Assembly (NCBI GenBank): GCA_044224515.1
Contig: JBGAKH010000003.1
Location: 1 to 64,000, forward strand
Origin: JBBATK01 sp044224515
GTDB taxonomy: Bacteria > Bacteroidota > Ignavibacteria > Kapaibacteriales > NICIL-2
Direction: 5' to 3'
DNA: 64,000 nt
How positions within the stretch are numbered: the stretch's first letter is position 1; each line of letters opens with the position of its first letter. The position numbers and the translations under genes are program-made. Below are positions 26,448-34,988 of this stretch, piece after piece. The notes under the pieces are model-generated. The model worked only from the letters and a program-made list of their open reading frames with translations, did not search any database and was not told the DNA's origin.

Positions 26448-28130
26448 CTAAACAGTGCTGTTAAGACTTTTTGTGAAACGTGGGTCGGCCGTTACCTCAG
26501 CAAGCGATGCAAAGACATTGCTCTCTCCAATGCTTGTCAGTATTCCTGCGCGATCCAATGCAACAAAAGGCTGTGCGTGTGGTCCCACCAGCACAAAGTG
26601 TATGCCCTGCATTCGCATGCTGAGCATCAGATCTTCAATGGCATGCAATCCACTGGCGTCGATCGACAACACGTTCTGCAGCGATAAGACAAAGACTCGC
26701 GGCTTGACATTGATTTGCGACATCGTTTCTTTAAACTGCTCCACGGCTCCGAAGAACAGCGCGCCCTGCACTTCGTAGACAATCATGTCGGAAGGCAGGT
26801 CCGGACGTCGTATTTCCGGTTGATCGATTCCCGCATCGTGCTCTTGTTGTCGCAATGATGAAGAGATGAGGTTCATCTGTGTGGCGTCCGACATCGACTT
26901 TAAAAAGAACACAGCCGACAACACAACACCAACCTGTATTGCCACAGTGAGGTCGATAATTACCGTCAACACAAAGGTCGTGAGCAACACAATGACATCG
27001 CTACGCGGACTCTTCAGCAGCTTCTTAAACGTACGCCACTCGCTCATGTTGTAGGCAACCAAAACCAAGATCGCAGCCAGCACCGGCATAGGTATCAACG
27101 CAGCCCACTGCCCGAAGAACATCATAATCAACAACAAACTCAGTGCATGAATGATGCCCGCAATGGGGGTCTGCGCTCCACTCCGAATATTCGTCGCCGT
27201 ACGCGCAATCGCACCCGTTGCCGGAATGCCTCCGAAGAGCGGCGAAATGACGTTACCGACGCCCTGTGCAATAAGCTCGACGTTTGGTCGGTGCTTGGTG
27301 CCCATCATACCATCAGCCACTACTGCCGACAACAACGACTCAATGGCACCAAGTAATGCAATGGTGAGAGCCGGATTAAACATCTTCCGAACCAAGTCCA
27401 ACGATATATGCGGAAGTGTCGGTATTGGCAATGAGCTGGCCACGGCTCCAAAACGCGAACCAATGGTTTCGACAGGTAAGTGCAAGAGCTGCACCAATGC
27501 AGTCATAAGTACAATTGCAACCAAGCTAGCCGGTACTCGACGCAGGTACCGTGGAATCACGATGAGAATGGCAAGTGACATTAGTGCAATAAGCAGAGCA
27601 TACTGGTTGATGTCGGAAACATGCTGCGCATAGACTTCCCACTTCTCAATAAATCCGGCGGGCACAGACGCTACGCGCAAACCCAACAGATCTTTAAGCT
27701 GTGCACTAAAGATGATCAACGCAATGCCACTCGTAAATCCAACGGTCAGCGGATAGGGGATGAACTTCAGCAATGCCCCCATGCGCGCAAGGCCTGCACC
27801 GATCAGCAACACACCGGCAATGAGCGTGGCAACAGCTAAACCCTCGTATCCATACTGCTGCACAATGCCGTAGATCACGACGATGAAAGCACCCGTCGGA
27901 CCGCTTATCTGCACCCGACTACCACCTAAGGCTGAGATAATGAGACCCGCAACAATCGCTGTCGCCAAACCCTGTTCCGGCTTCACTCCTGAAGCAATAG
28001 CAAACGCAATGGCCAGAGGAAGGGCTACAATTCCAACAATGAGTCCCGCACTCAGATCCTTGAAAAAAGTCTGTCGCGTATAACCCTGCTGCAGAATAGT
28101 CCACAGCTTCGGCTTCAATTGAATGTTCAC
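26448..28130 (-). CDS. SulP/SLC26 family anion transporter with STAS domain
   Basis: The N-terminal 400 residues hold 10-14 membrane segments of the SulP fold, including the signature region DLSAGLIVGIVALPLAIAFA and ISGPTGAF. The last 110 residues form a STAS domain with VLSLQNVLSIDASGLHAIED, the conserved loop that in anti-sigma antagonists carries the phosphorylated Ser. SulP proteins carry sulfate, bicarbonate or other anions; the substrate cannot be read from the sequence. The length (560 aa) is normal. It stands alone on the minus strand. Confidence 0.92.
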   Translation of the reverse strand: MNIQLKPKLWTILQQGYTRQTFFKDLSAGLIVGIVALPLAIAFAIASGVKPEQGLATAIVAGLIISALGGSRVQISGPTGAFIVVIYGIVQQYGYEGLAVATLIAGVLLIGAGLARMGALLKFIPYPLTVGFTSGIALIIFSAQLKDLLGLRVASVPAGFIEKWEVYAQHVSDINQYALLIALMSLAILIVIPRYLRRVPASLVAIVLMTALVQLLHLPVETIGSRFGAVASSLPIPTLPHISLDLVRKMFNPALTIALLGAIESLLSAVVADGMMGTKHRPNVELIAQGVGNVISPLFGGIPATGAIARTATNIRSGAQTPIAGIIHALSLLLIMMFFGQWAALIPMPVLAAILVLVAYNMSEWRTFKKLLKSPRSDVIVLLTTFVLTVIIDLTVAIQVGVVLSAVFFLKSMSDATQMNLISSSLRQQEHDAGIDQPEIRRPDLPSDMIVYEVQGALFFGAVEQFKETMSQINVKPRVFVLSLQNVLSIDASGLHAIEDLMLSMRMQGIHFVLVGPHAQPFVALDRAGILTSIGESNVFASLAEVTADPRFTKSLNSTV

Positions 28131-28240
28131 AGGCGTGAAAGTATTAATGCTGCTTTCGTGAAGGACTGCAATTTACGGCAACAAGGAGCAATCACATCAA
28201 AACACCACACGCCCAATCGTTCGATTACCTCTGCCTACCC

Positions 28241-28276
28241 AAAAAAAATCCCGCAGGTGCGAAGCGCCTGCGGGAT
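28241..28276 (-). terminator. Rho-independent terminator after ahcY
   Basis: The stem atcccgcaggcgc / gcacctgcgggat, read on the minus strand, is followed by TTTTTTTT (28247-28241). It ends the ahcY transcript. Confidence 0.85.
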
Positions 28277-28281
28277 ATAAA

Positions 28282-28371
28282 GAATTGCGACGGAATTGAG
28301 ACTGAATTGCGACGGAATTGAGACTGAATTGCGACGGAATTGAGACTGAATTGCGACGGAATTGCGACGGA
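28282..28371. repeat. 22-bp tandem repeat, about four copies
   Basis: The unit gaattgcgacggaattgagact occurs three times exactly from 28282 and once with a changed end (ttgcgacgg). It lies between the ahcY stop and its terminator, so it would be transcribed as a repetitive 3' end. Confidence 0.9.
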
Positions 28372-28376
28372 GAGTC

Positions 28377-29735
28377 TTAGTAGCGATAGTATTCCGGCTT
28401 GTACGGACCTGCTACGTCAACACCGATATACTTCGCTTGCTTGTCGTTGAGCACATCCAGTTCAACGCCGATTTTAGCCAAGTGCAAACGAGCAACTTCT
28501 TCATCGAGGTGTTTGGGAAGCATGTACACCTTGTTTTCGTAGGCAGCCGCATTGTTCCAAAGCTCGATTTGAGCAAGGGTTTGGTTGGTGAAACTGTTGG
28601 ACATAACGAAGCTGGGGTGACCCATCGCGCAGCCCAAATTCATCAAGCGACCTTCAGCGAGGATGATGATTTCCTTACCGTCGACATTGTACATGTCAAC
28701 CTGGGGCTTGATTTCAACTTTGGTTGAGCCGTAGTTCGCATTCAACCAAGCCATGTCGATTTCGTTGTCGAAGTGTCCGATGTTACCAAGGATTGTCTTA
28801 TCCTTCATCGCTTTGAAGATTTCACCCGTGATAATATCACAGTTGCCGGTTGCTGTTACAACTATGTCGGCACGCGGAACCGCATCAGCGATCTTCTTTA
28901 CTTCGTAGCCGTCCATCGCAGCTTGCAATGCGCAGATCGGATCGATCTCGGTAACGATCACGCGAGCACCTGCTCCACGTAGAGATGCCGCCGAGCCCTT
29001 ACCAACGTCACCGTATCCGGCAACAACGGCAACCTTGCCGGCAAGCATGGTGTCGGTTGCGCGACGAATTGCGTCTACGCATGACTCCTTGCAACCGTAC
29101 TTGTTGTCAAACTTTGATTTAGTAACAGAGTCGTTGACATTGATCGCCGGAATCGGCAATGTTCCTGCCTTCACGCGATCATACAAGCGGTGAACACCGG
29201 TAGTGGTCTCTTCGCTCAAGCCCTTGATGGCTGCAACGAGCTCAGGGAATTGATCCAAGACCATGTTTGTTAAGTCACCACCATCATCGAGAATCATGTT
29301 GAGAGGCTGGCCGCCGCTGAAGGTGCGCAGCGTTTGCTCGATACACCAGTTAAACTCTTCTTCGTTCATACCTTTCCACGCGAAGACCGGAATGCCGGCA
29401 GCTGCGATGGCTGCTGCAGCGTGATCTTGAGTTGAAAAGATATTACATGATGACCAGGTGACTTCTGCACCAAGCTCTGCCAGTGTTTCAATCAACACTG
29501 CAGTTTGAATGGTCATGTGCAAACAACCTGCAATGCGCGCGCCGGCCAAGGGCTTTGTTTTGCCGTAACGCTCACGCAGGGTCATCAAGCCGGGCATTTC
29601 CGCTTCGGCGAGGTGGATCTCACGACGACCCCATGCTGCCAGGGAAAGATCCTTGACACAGTACTTCGATTCCTTGTGATCGAACTCTCCCGCAGCAACG
29701 CGCGCGGGTGTTTGAATCATTGCTTCTACGCTCAT
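28377..29735 (-). CDS. ahcY: Adenosylhomocysteinase
   Basis: AhcY splits S-adenosylhomocysteine into adenosine and homocysteine, recycling the product of SAM-dependent methylation. Recognisable parts are the substrate segment HMTIQTAVLIETL, the NAD-binding loop VAGYGDVGKGSAASLRG, HFDNEIDM, and the family C-terminus ending YKPEYYRY. At 452 residues it includes the roughly 40-residue insertion common in bacterial enzymes. It is a single gene with a good terminator. The upstream 80 bases show no SAH riboswitch that I can recognise. Confidence 0.97.
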   Translation of the reverse strand: MSVEAMIQTPARVAAGEFDHKESKYCVKDLSLAAWGRREIHLAEAEMPGLMTLRERYGKTKPLAGARIAGCLHMTIQTAVLIETLAELGAEVTWSSCNIFSTQDHAAAAIAAAGIPVFAWKGMNEEEFNWCIEQTLRTFSGGQPLNMILDDGGDLTNMVLDQFPELVAAIKGLSEETTTGVHRLYDRVKAGTLPIPAINVNDSVTKSKFDNKYGCKESCVDAIRRATDTMLAGKVAVVAGYGDVGKGSAASLRGAGARVIVTEIDPICALQAAMDGYEVKKIADAVPRADIVVTATGNCDIITGEIFKAMKDKTILGNIGHFDNEIDMAWLNANYGSTKVEIKPQVDMYNVDGKEIIILAEGRLMNLGCAMGHPSFVMSNSFTNQTLAQIELWNNAAAYENKVYMLPKHLDEEVARLHLAKIGVELDVLNDKQAKYIGVDVAGPYKPEYYRY

Positions 29736-30082
29736 GAAAAGAAAAAATAAAGTGGATAGACTCTTTTGTTGTGCCGCGGCTTTGAACCAAACAACACAGT
29801 CACAAAGATACGAGACCAGAGTTTTGTAATGTCCGTTGATCTACGGATTTAGCAGCTCTTTCGTGTGAGAGGGGAGGAAGTTTTTTCACGGTATCGTTCT
29901 CTTTAAGACAGTGTGCGGCCGGTCTCTGACACGCTGCTTCTTATCATGGTCCTGCCTTCGGCAGTCCCGCGGCGCACACGACGAGCAGCTACCACCTACC
30001 AAATTCATTGGCGAACATCAAGCTCAATCGACTAAATACCGTTCAAAGCGGCTCAAATTCAACGATAATCCGGCTCCATGAA
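29736..30082. other. Intergenic region upstream of ahcY
   Basis: This holds the ahcY promoter, which was not identified. A GC-rich segment lies around 29935-29995 (gtcctgccttcggcagtcccgcgg). No gene is supported here. Confidence 0.4.
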
Positions 30083-30631
30083 TCATTTCTTCTGAGGTGG
30101 TGTCAATCTGGGAAGGGGGGCAGCTTCGCCTGCGGAGCGCTCTTTGGGATCGATGATATACAAGGTTTCGCGGTCGGAGATCCAAGCCGTGAAGCCTCCC
30201 ATCAGACCTCCAATAACACTGAGTCCAACCGGTAGTTGGGAGTTATTGTGATCTTGAGCAGTGACTTTGGAGACAACGAATCCGGCTGCAGCGCCGCCCG
30301 CGGTGGCTGCGATGATCGTTCCCCAGGGCAAGCGCTCGTAGCAGGTGAGACGTTGCACGGAGTCCAAACTGATCTTGAGCGTGTCGTAGAGGATGGAAGA
30401 TCGGAGGTAAAAGGTATCGTTTGCCAGACGAATAAAACCCGGCTTGCGCTCGTAGAGGCGACCGTTGCTCTGCAATTCTACATGGGCGCGGAGGAGTTGG
30501 CGACTCAGACTATCCTGCATAACCGGGGTTTTCGACTGCACCGAGACATGACGGATGTAGGTCGTGGAACATGAGCAGAGGAAGGGCGCACAGAGTGCGA
30601 CCATACAGAGAAAAATCTTTGCAAGAGGCAT
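30083..30631 (-). CDS. Predicted lipoprotein with glycine-zipper segment, 182 aa
   Basis: The N-terminus MPLAKIFLCMVALCAPFLCSC ends in a lipobox (FLCSC), so export and lipidation are likely. The middle has a beta-rich part (GFIRLANDTFYLRSSILYDTL). A Gly/Ala segment GTIIAATAGGAAAGFVV and a second one, GLSVIGGLMGGFTAW, resemble glycine zippers that insert into or lie against membranes. No named family is recognised. It is divergent from the CAP-domain gene. Confidence 0.55.
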   Translation of the reverse strand: MPLAKIFLCMVALCAPFLCSCSTTYIRHVSVQSKTPVMQDSLSRQLLRAHVELQSNGRLYERKPGFIRLANDTFYLRSSILYDTLKISLDSVQRLTCYERLPWGTIIAATAGGAAAGFVVSKVTAQDHNNSQLPVGLSVIGGLMGGFTAWISDRETLYIIDPKERSAGEAAPLPRLTPPQKK

Positions 30632-30966
30632 GAGTACCAGGCAATTAACATTCGTTCACCGAACAGCAAATTACGTCGAGACACTTGCTCCGCACTTCCT
30701 TCTCGTCGTAATTTTCCTTTCTACGACCTGCAGACATTTTGCGACAGCCGGCTGAATGTGCCAAGTCCTTTCAGCTTCGGCGTCACAAACGAATCGAAAG
30801 AAGTAGTTGGCGATGTCTTCTTACGATCGTGCGCATCACATCGTCATCGTTGGTTCCAAGGTACACACTCGTGCGTCAGGCTTCCAGCCATGATGGACTA
30901 CGACCGTTTGCCTACCACGTTGCTTCGCATCACATTCATTTTTTTACTTTCATTTCAGGACCTTTT
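30632..30966. other. Divergent promoter region
   Basis: This lies between the minus-strand lipoprotein gene and the CAP-domain gene. An open frame runs upstream of ATG 30967, but the signal peptide that follows that ATG shows the real start. No specific promoter was recognised. Confidence 0.4.
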
Positions 30967-32859
30967 ATGTCTCGTCTTTACCGTTCGCTCTGCTGCGCCA
31001 TGCTGCTGTCGACGGGTTTACTGGCTCAAACACAGCCTGCAGTGAACCCGCCGATCGTGAAGTCTGACGCAACAAAGAGTGCGACTCAGCGACCGCTTGT
31101 TCTTTCTGCTTCGAAGTCAGCGCAGAAACCCCAGGCACAAACGCAATACAGTCACGGTGATCCCACCGATCAAGAACAACTCTTGCTCGAGCTCATCAAC
31201 CGTGCACGTATGAACCCCGCAGCTGAAGGGGACTCTTTGTTCAATACCACTGACACCTGGGTGGTGAACAATTACAATTACTGGCATGTCGACAAAGCCG
31301 GTGTGCGCTCCGCTTTTAAAACCTATCCGAAGCGTCCGCCGCTTGCCTTCCATCCTAAAGCCATCATCGCTGCGCGTGCGCACAGCGCTGATATGCGTGA
31401 TCACCAATTCCAAGATCACACAGGATCCGACGGATCTAATCCCGGAACTCGTATGAGCAAAGCCGGATATACGGTGAGTGCGTGGGGAGAAAACATCTTC
31501 GCCTATGCACACTCAATGTGGGAAGCTGAATGTGGTTTCTTGGTTGACTGGGGTACAGGCAACGAAGGACTTGGTCACCGACACAATACCATGAACTTTG
31601 GTGCAACTGATGAGATCTGGACTGAGATCGGTATCGGTGTCTATGCAGGCTCAGGTTCTGTTGGACCCTGGGTTGTGACGGAAGACTTCGGTATTCGCGG
31701 TGAGCATTATATCACCGGCGTTGTCTACAAAGACAAAAACAACAACAAGCAATACGATGCCGGTGAAGGAGTGAGCGGCGTAACAATTACACCTTCTCAA
31801 GGATCCTACTACGCAGTTAGCTCCAGCTCCGGAGGCTACGCTATTCCTATGGGTACCGCGACCGGCACGGTCTTCGTCACCGCTGAAGGCAATGGTATCA
31901 ATGATTCCAAAGCAGTGAGTCTCAACGGCAAAGAAAACGTGAAGGCAGATTTCGGTTCTGCTTCGACTCCCATCGTGATTCTCCAAACACCGGAAGATCA
32001 GAGCATTATCGGTACCGATACGACCTCGTTGACCTGGAAGGCTCTCACAGGCGCAACCTTATATCATGTGCAAGTAGCTCGAGACGAGGAGTTCAAGACT
32101 AAGGTCTATAACGATTCCACCATTGCTTCGACCAAGACATCATTCTTGGCATCCAAGCTTTTGCTCGACACCACCTACTACTGGCGCGCACGTGCAAAGA
32201 GCTCATTGGGCTGGGGCGAATGGGTTCCGCCATTTAGCTTCACCGTCGCCATCGCACCAAGCACTGTAAAACTCCTCGCTCCGGCAATGGGCGAGAAGTT
32301 GAAAGACAAAAACTTCAGCTTCAAGTGGACCAAGTCCGCTCCGGGTGTAACAAAGTATTGGTTGGAAGTATCGCGCGACAGTGTCTTTACCGATCAAATC
32401 TTGTACAACTACGATGTGCCGGATACCGCATGGGTACTCGACGATCAAGATGGTGTGATCAACAAAGACACGACCTACTACTGGCACGTAGCCGGTTTCC
32501 ATAACGATAATGTGCAAGGCGCGTTTAGTCCGTTTAACTGGTTTATCATCAGTGATGCCGTCAACCCGGTTGGTGAGGACAAGCCCATCGTGGTGCAGAC
32601 CCTATCGCCAAACCCTGTACGTGGTATGATGATGCTGAACTATTCGGTGACTGAACGTAGCAGCGTTAGCTTCACGCTCTGCGATGAGCGCGGTGCCGTG
32701 TTGGCTCATCTTGGAACCGAAGAGGTTGAAGCCGGTGATCATGTGAAGTCCTTAGACTTTGGTAGTGGCGAACTCAGCAATCTGAGCTCCGGTAGCTACT
32801 TCCTTCGCTTTAACAATGGTCACAGCATCTCCACACGCAAGATTGTGCTGATGCGCTAA
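30967..32859 (+). CDS. CAP/SCP-domain T9SS cargo protein with FnIII-like repeats
   Basis: The signal peptide is MSRLYRSLCCAMLLSTGLLA. Residues about 67-240 form a CAP (SCP/PR1) domain: LLLELINRARMNP, HSADMRDHQFQDH, AWGENIF, and HRHNTMN with its metal-site histidines. A Cna/SdrD-B-like module (GVVYKDKNNNKQYDAGEGVSG, about 248-328) and two fibronectin-III-like modules with the TTYYWRA / TTYYWHV signature follow. The last 85 residues or so are a type IX secretion sorting domain (LSPNPVRGMMMLNYS ... GSYFLRFNNG). The protein is therefore probably exported through T9SS and placed on the cell surface. CAP proteins bind lipids or act as proteases; the role here is unknown. Confidence 0.88.
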   Translation: MSRLYRSLCCAMLLSTGLLAQTQPAVNPPIVKSDATKSATQRPLVLSASKSAQKPQAQTQYSHGDPTDQEQLLLELINRARMNPAAEGDSLFNTTDTWVVNNYNYWHVDKAGVRSAFKTYPKRPPLAFHPKAIIAARAHSADMRDHQFQDHTGSDGSNPGTRMSKAGYTVSAWGENIFAYAHSMWEAECGFLVDWGTGNEGLGHRHNTMNFGATDEIWTEIGIGVYAGSGSVGPWVVTEDFGIRGEHYITGVVYKDKNNNKQYDAGEGVSGVTITPSQGSYYAVSSSSGGYAIPMGTATGTVFVTAEGNGINDSKAVSLNGKENVKADFGSASTPIVILQTPEDQSIIGTDTTSLTWKALTGATLYHVQVARDEEFKTKVYNDSTIASTKTSFLASKLLLDTTYYWRARAKSSLGWGEWVPPFSFTVAIAPSTVKLLAPAMGEKLKDKNFSFKWTKSAPGVTKYWLEVSRDSVFTDQILYNYDVPDTAWVLDDQDGVINKDTTYYWHVAGFHNDNVQGAFSPFNWFIISDAVNPVGEDKPIVVQTLSPNPVRGMMMLNYSVTERSSVSFTLCDERGAVLAHLGTEEVEAGDHVKSLDFGSGELSNLSSGSYFLRFNNGHSISTRKIVLMR

Positions 32860-32898
32860 GACGCATCGTATCGTTGACCATTTAATCTCATTTTCCGG

Positions 32899-32940
32899 AC
32901 AGCCGCTGTGCCATCATAGGCACAGCGGCTGTTGTATTTT
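32899..32940 (+). terminator. Rho-independent terminator
   Basis: The perfect 14-base stem acagccgctgtgcc / ggcacagcggctgt is followed by tgtatttttgg. It separates the CAP-domain gene from murF. Confidence 0.85.
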
Positions 32941-32971
32941 TGGAACATCGCTCGTCTACTCAAGAGAAATC

Positions 32972-34402
32972 ATGACCAATTCTGCAGCCTTCAGCGCCGC
33001 CGATCTACGCACCATCTTTGGGGAGCGTGCCATTGTTCCGGACTTCCACGCCTCGGTCGGTGTCTGCACCGACTCTCGTGCACTCCAACCCGGAAGTATT
33101 TTCGTTGCCCTGAAAGGTGAGCGCTTCGACGCACATGATCACATTGAAACCGCCATCATGCAAGGATGTGTGGCAGTGGTCTTCGAAGAACGCTGGCTAG
33201 ACACCTGGAACCAAGGCTTGGCAAAAACCTTTGCTTCGTTTGCGCGCGTCGTTGTGCCCGATACGCTGGTAGCCTTAGCTCAGCTTGCGCGCTATCATCG
33301 TGATCGCTTTGACATTCCCGTGCTGGCTGTAGCAGGTGCCAACGGAAAGACCACGACCAAAGAGCTAGCAGCTCATGTTTTCACATCAAAGTGGCTCACG
33401 CTGAAGACCGAAGCCAATTACAACAATCGCGTAGGCACGCCACTCACACTGTTACAGTTGACGAAGTTTCACCAAGCAGCAGTCATCGAAATTGGAACGA
33501 ACGAGCCCGGTGAGATAGAGGTATTGTCGGAGATGGTGAACCCAAGCATCGGACTCATCACCAATATCGGTGAGGAGCACTTAGAAAAGTTGATCGACTT
33601 GGACGGAGTGGAGCGAGAAGAGACCGCGCTTTTTCGTCACTGCGCCGCAGGCGGAGCACGAGCTCTGGTGAATATTGATGATGAACGATTACGCAGCCAC
33701 GTACAGAGTCTGCCCTTATGCTATCGCTTTGCAACAGACGACAACGCAGAACCCAATGACGTCGATCTTCACGCTACTATTCGTTTCGATGATGAACTGC
33801 ACCCGGCATTGACGATCCATGCACGGTCACTCTCAGAACCACTGACATGTACCCTGCAAACCATCGGCTTTGCAACAGCCCTGAACGCCGCAGCAGCTCT
33901 TGCCTCGGCAGACGTAGCCGGTATTCCTCTCGAACAAGCGTGCAGCGCACTGGAGAGTTTTGAGGCACCTGCGGTGCATGGTTACGCGCGCATGCAGATA
34001 CAAACACACGCTGCTCTTCCCTCAGTGCGTATTCTCAACGATTGCTACAATGCCAATCCCTCATCCATGCGCATGGCGCTCTCAACCCTCAAAGCATTCA
34101 ACGCAGAGCGACGTATCGCGCTACTCGGAGATATGCGCGAACTCGGTGCTGCAACATCCGCATCTCACGATGAGATCGTATCACGAGCGCTCCGGAGCGC
34201 CGACATCCTGATTTTGCTCGGAACAGAAATGCACAGTGCAGCAGCACGTGTTGTTGATGAGGCGCAGCGTTCTCGAATCTTTTTGCCTGAGAGTCCCACA
34301 GCAGCAGCAGCCACCCTCACATCATTGTGCAGGGCAGGCGATGTCATACTCCTCAAAGGCTCGCGCGGTATGGCGCTGGAGCGAGTGTTGCAGGCGCTGT
34401 AA
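32972..34402 (+). CDS. murF: UDP-MurNAc-tripeptide:D-Ala-D-Ala ligase
   Basis: MurF completes the peptidoglycan precursor by adding D-Ala-D-Ala in the cytoplasm. Seen are the N-terminal uridine domain (GVCTDSRALQPGSIFVALKG), the ATP loop VAGANGKTTTKE, NYNNRVGTPLTLL, EIGTNEPGEI, and the C-terminal NDCYNANPSSM and LLGDMRELG typical of MurF rather than MurC/D/E. The length of 476 residues is normal. Unusually it stands alone rather than in a division-cell-wall cluster, and repeat sequences follow immediately. Confidence 0.96.
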   Translation: MTNSAAFSAADLRTIFGERAIVPDFHASVGVCTDSRALQPGSIFVALKGERFDAHDHIETAIMQGCVAVVFEERWLDTWNQGLAKTFASFARVVVPDTLVALAQLARYHRDRFDIPVLAVAGANGKTTTKELAAHVFTSKWLTLKTEANYNNRVGTPLTLLQLTKFHQAAVIEIGTNEPGEIEVLSEMVNPSIGLITNIGEEHLEKLIDLDGVEREETALFRHCAAGGARALVNIDDERLRSHVQSLPLCYRFATDDNAEPNDVDLHATIRFDDELHPALTIHARSLSEPLTCTLQTIGFATALNAAAALASADVAGIPLEQACSALESFEAPAVHGYARMQIQTHAALPSVRILNDCYNANPSSMRMALSTLKAFNAERRIALLGDMRELGAATSASHDEIVSRALRSADILILLGTEMHSAAARVVDEAQRSRIFLPESPTAAAATLTSLCRAGDVILLKGSRGMALERVLQAL

Positions 34403-34419
34403 GGTGGTATCGGCGGGCG

Positions 34420-34935
34420 TGTCCTAGGGTCCTCGCTTCGCGATGACCCTAGGCTAGGTTGTGGGATGCCTGCCGGCATCCTGTCGTTCAACGTATTCAC
34501 GGCATTCAATCGATGCCAAATCTGTTCTCACATCCCGCATGACGCCGCGAGATTATCCAAGCACGTCGGATGCCGGAGGCATCCCACATTCTAGCCTGGG
34601 GTCGCAGCGAAGCGCAGACCCCAGGAAGCGCACGCAAACGGGATTGGATCCCGGAGGGATCCCACATACTACCCTAGGGTCGCAGCGAAGCGCAGACCCT
34701 AGGATAACGCATGAGACGGATTTCGACGACGGATGAATAATGCAATCGCAATTCGATTGCGTGTGGTGTGTGCGATGCCTCCGGCATCGTGGGATTTTTG
34801 GGATCGGCTTACCTAGGGTCCTCGCTGCGCGATGACCCTAGGCTAGGTTGTGGGATGCCTCCGGCATCATGTCGTTTTTGTGCGTGATCCCAGGCCAGGT
34901 TGTGGGATGCCTGGCGGCATCCTACGTGCTTTGCG
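34420..34935. repeat. Palindromic repeat cluster 1
   Basis: Units contain two palindromes: cctagggtc..cgatgaccctagg, with a small inner stem (tcgcttcgcga), and ggatgcctccggcatcc. They are joined by ctaggttgtg. Forward units lie near 34422 and 34812, and a further half unit near 34890. Reverse-oriented units (cagcgaagcgcagacc) lie near 34595 and 34673. The central 270 bases resemble the end of cluster 2 (38699-38985). This is a short interspersed repeat family, not coding. Confidence 0.88.
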
Positions 34936-34988
34936 CTTTGCTTTGTGACAATTTTCCTGGTATCGCACCCACTCACGCCCACGACACT

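Noticed and set aside
26455..28083. Plus-strand frames opposite the SulP gene
   Set aside because: They are antisense shadows of a clear membrane transporter gene.
29736..29830. SAH or SAM riboswitch before ahcY
   Set aside because: The leader is short and AT-rich with no recognisable conserved core.
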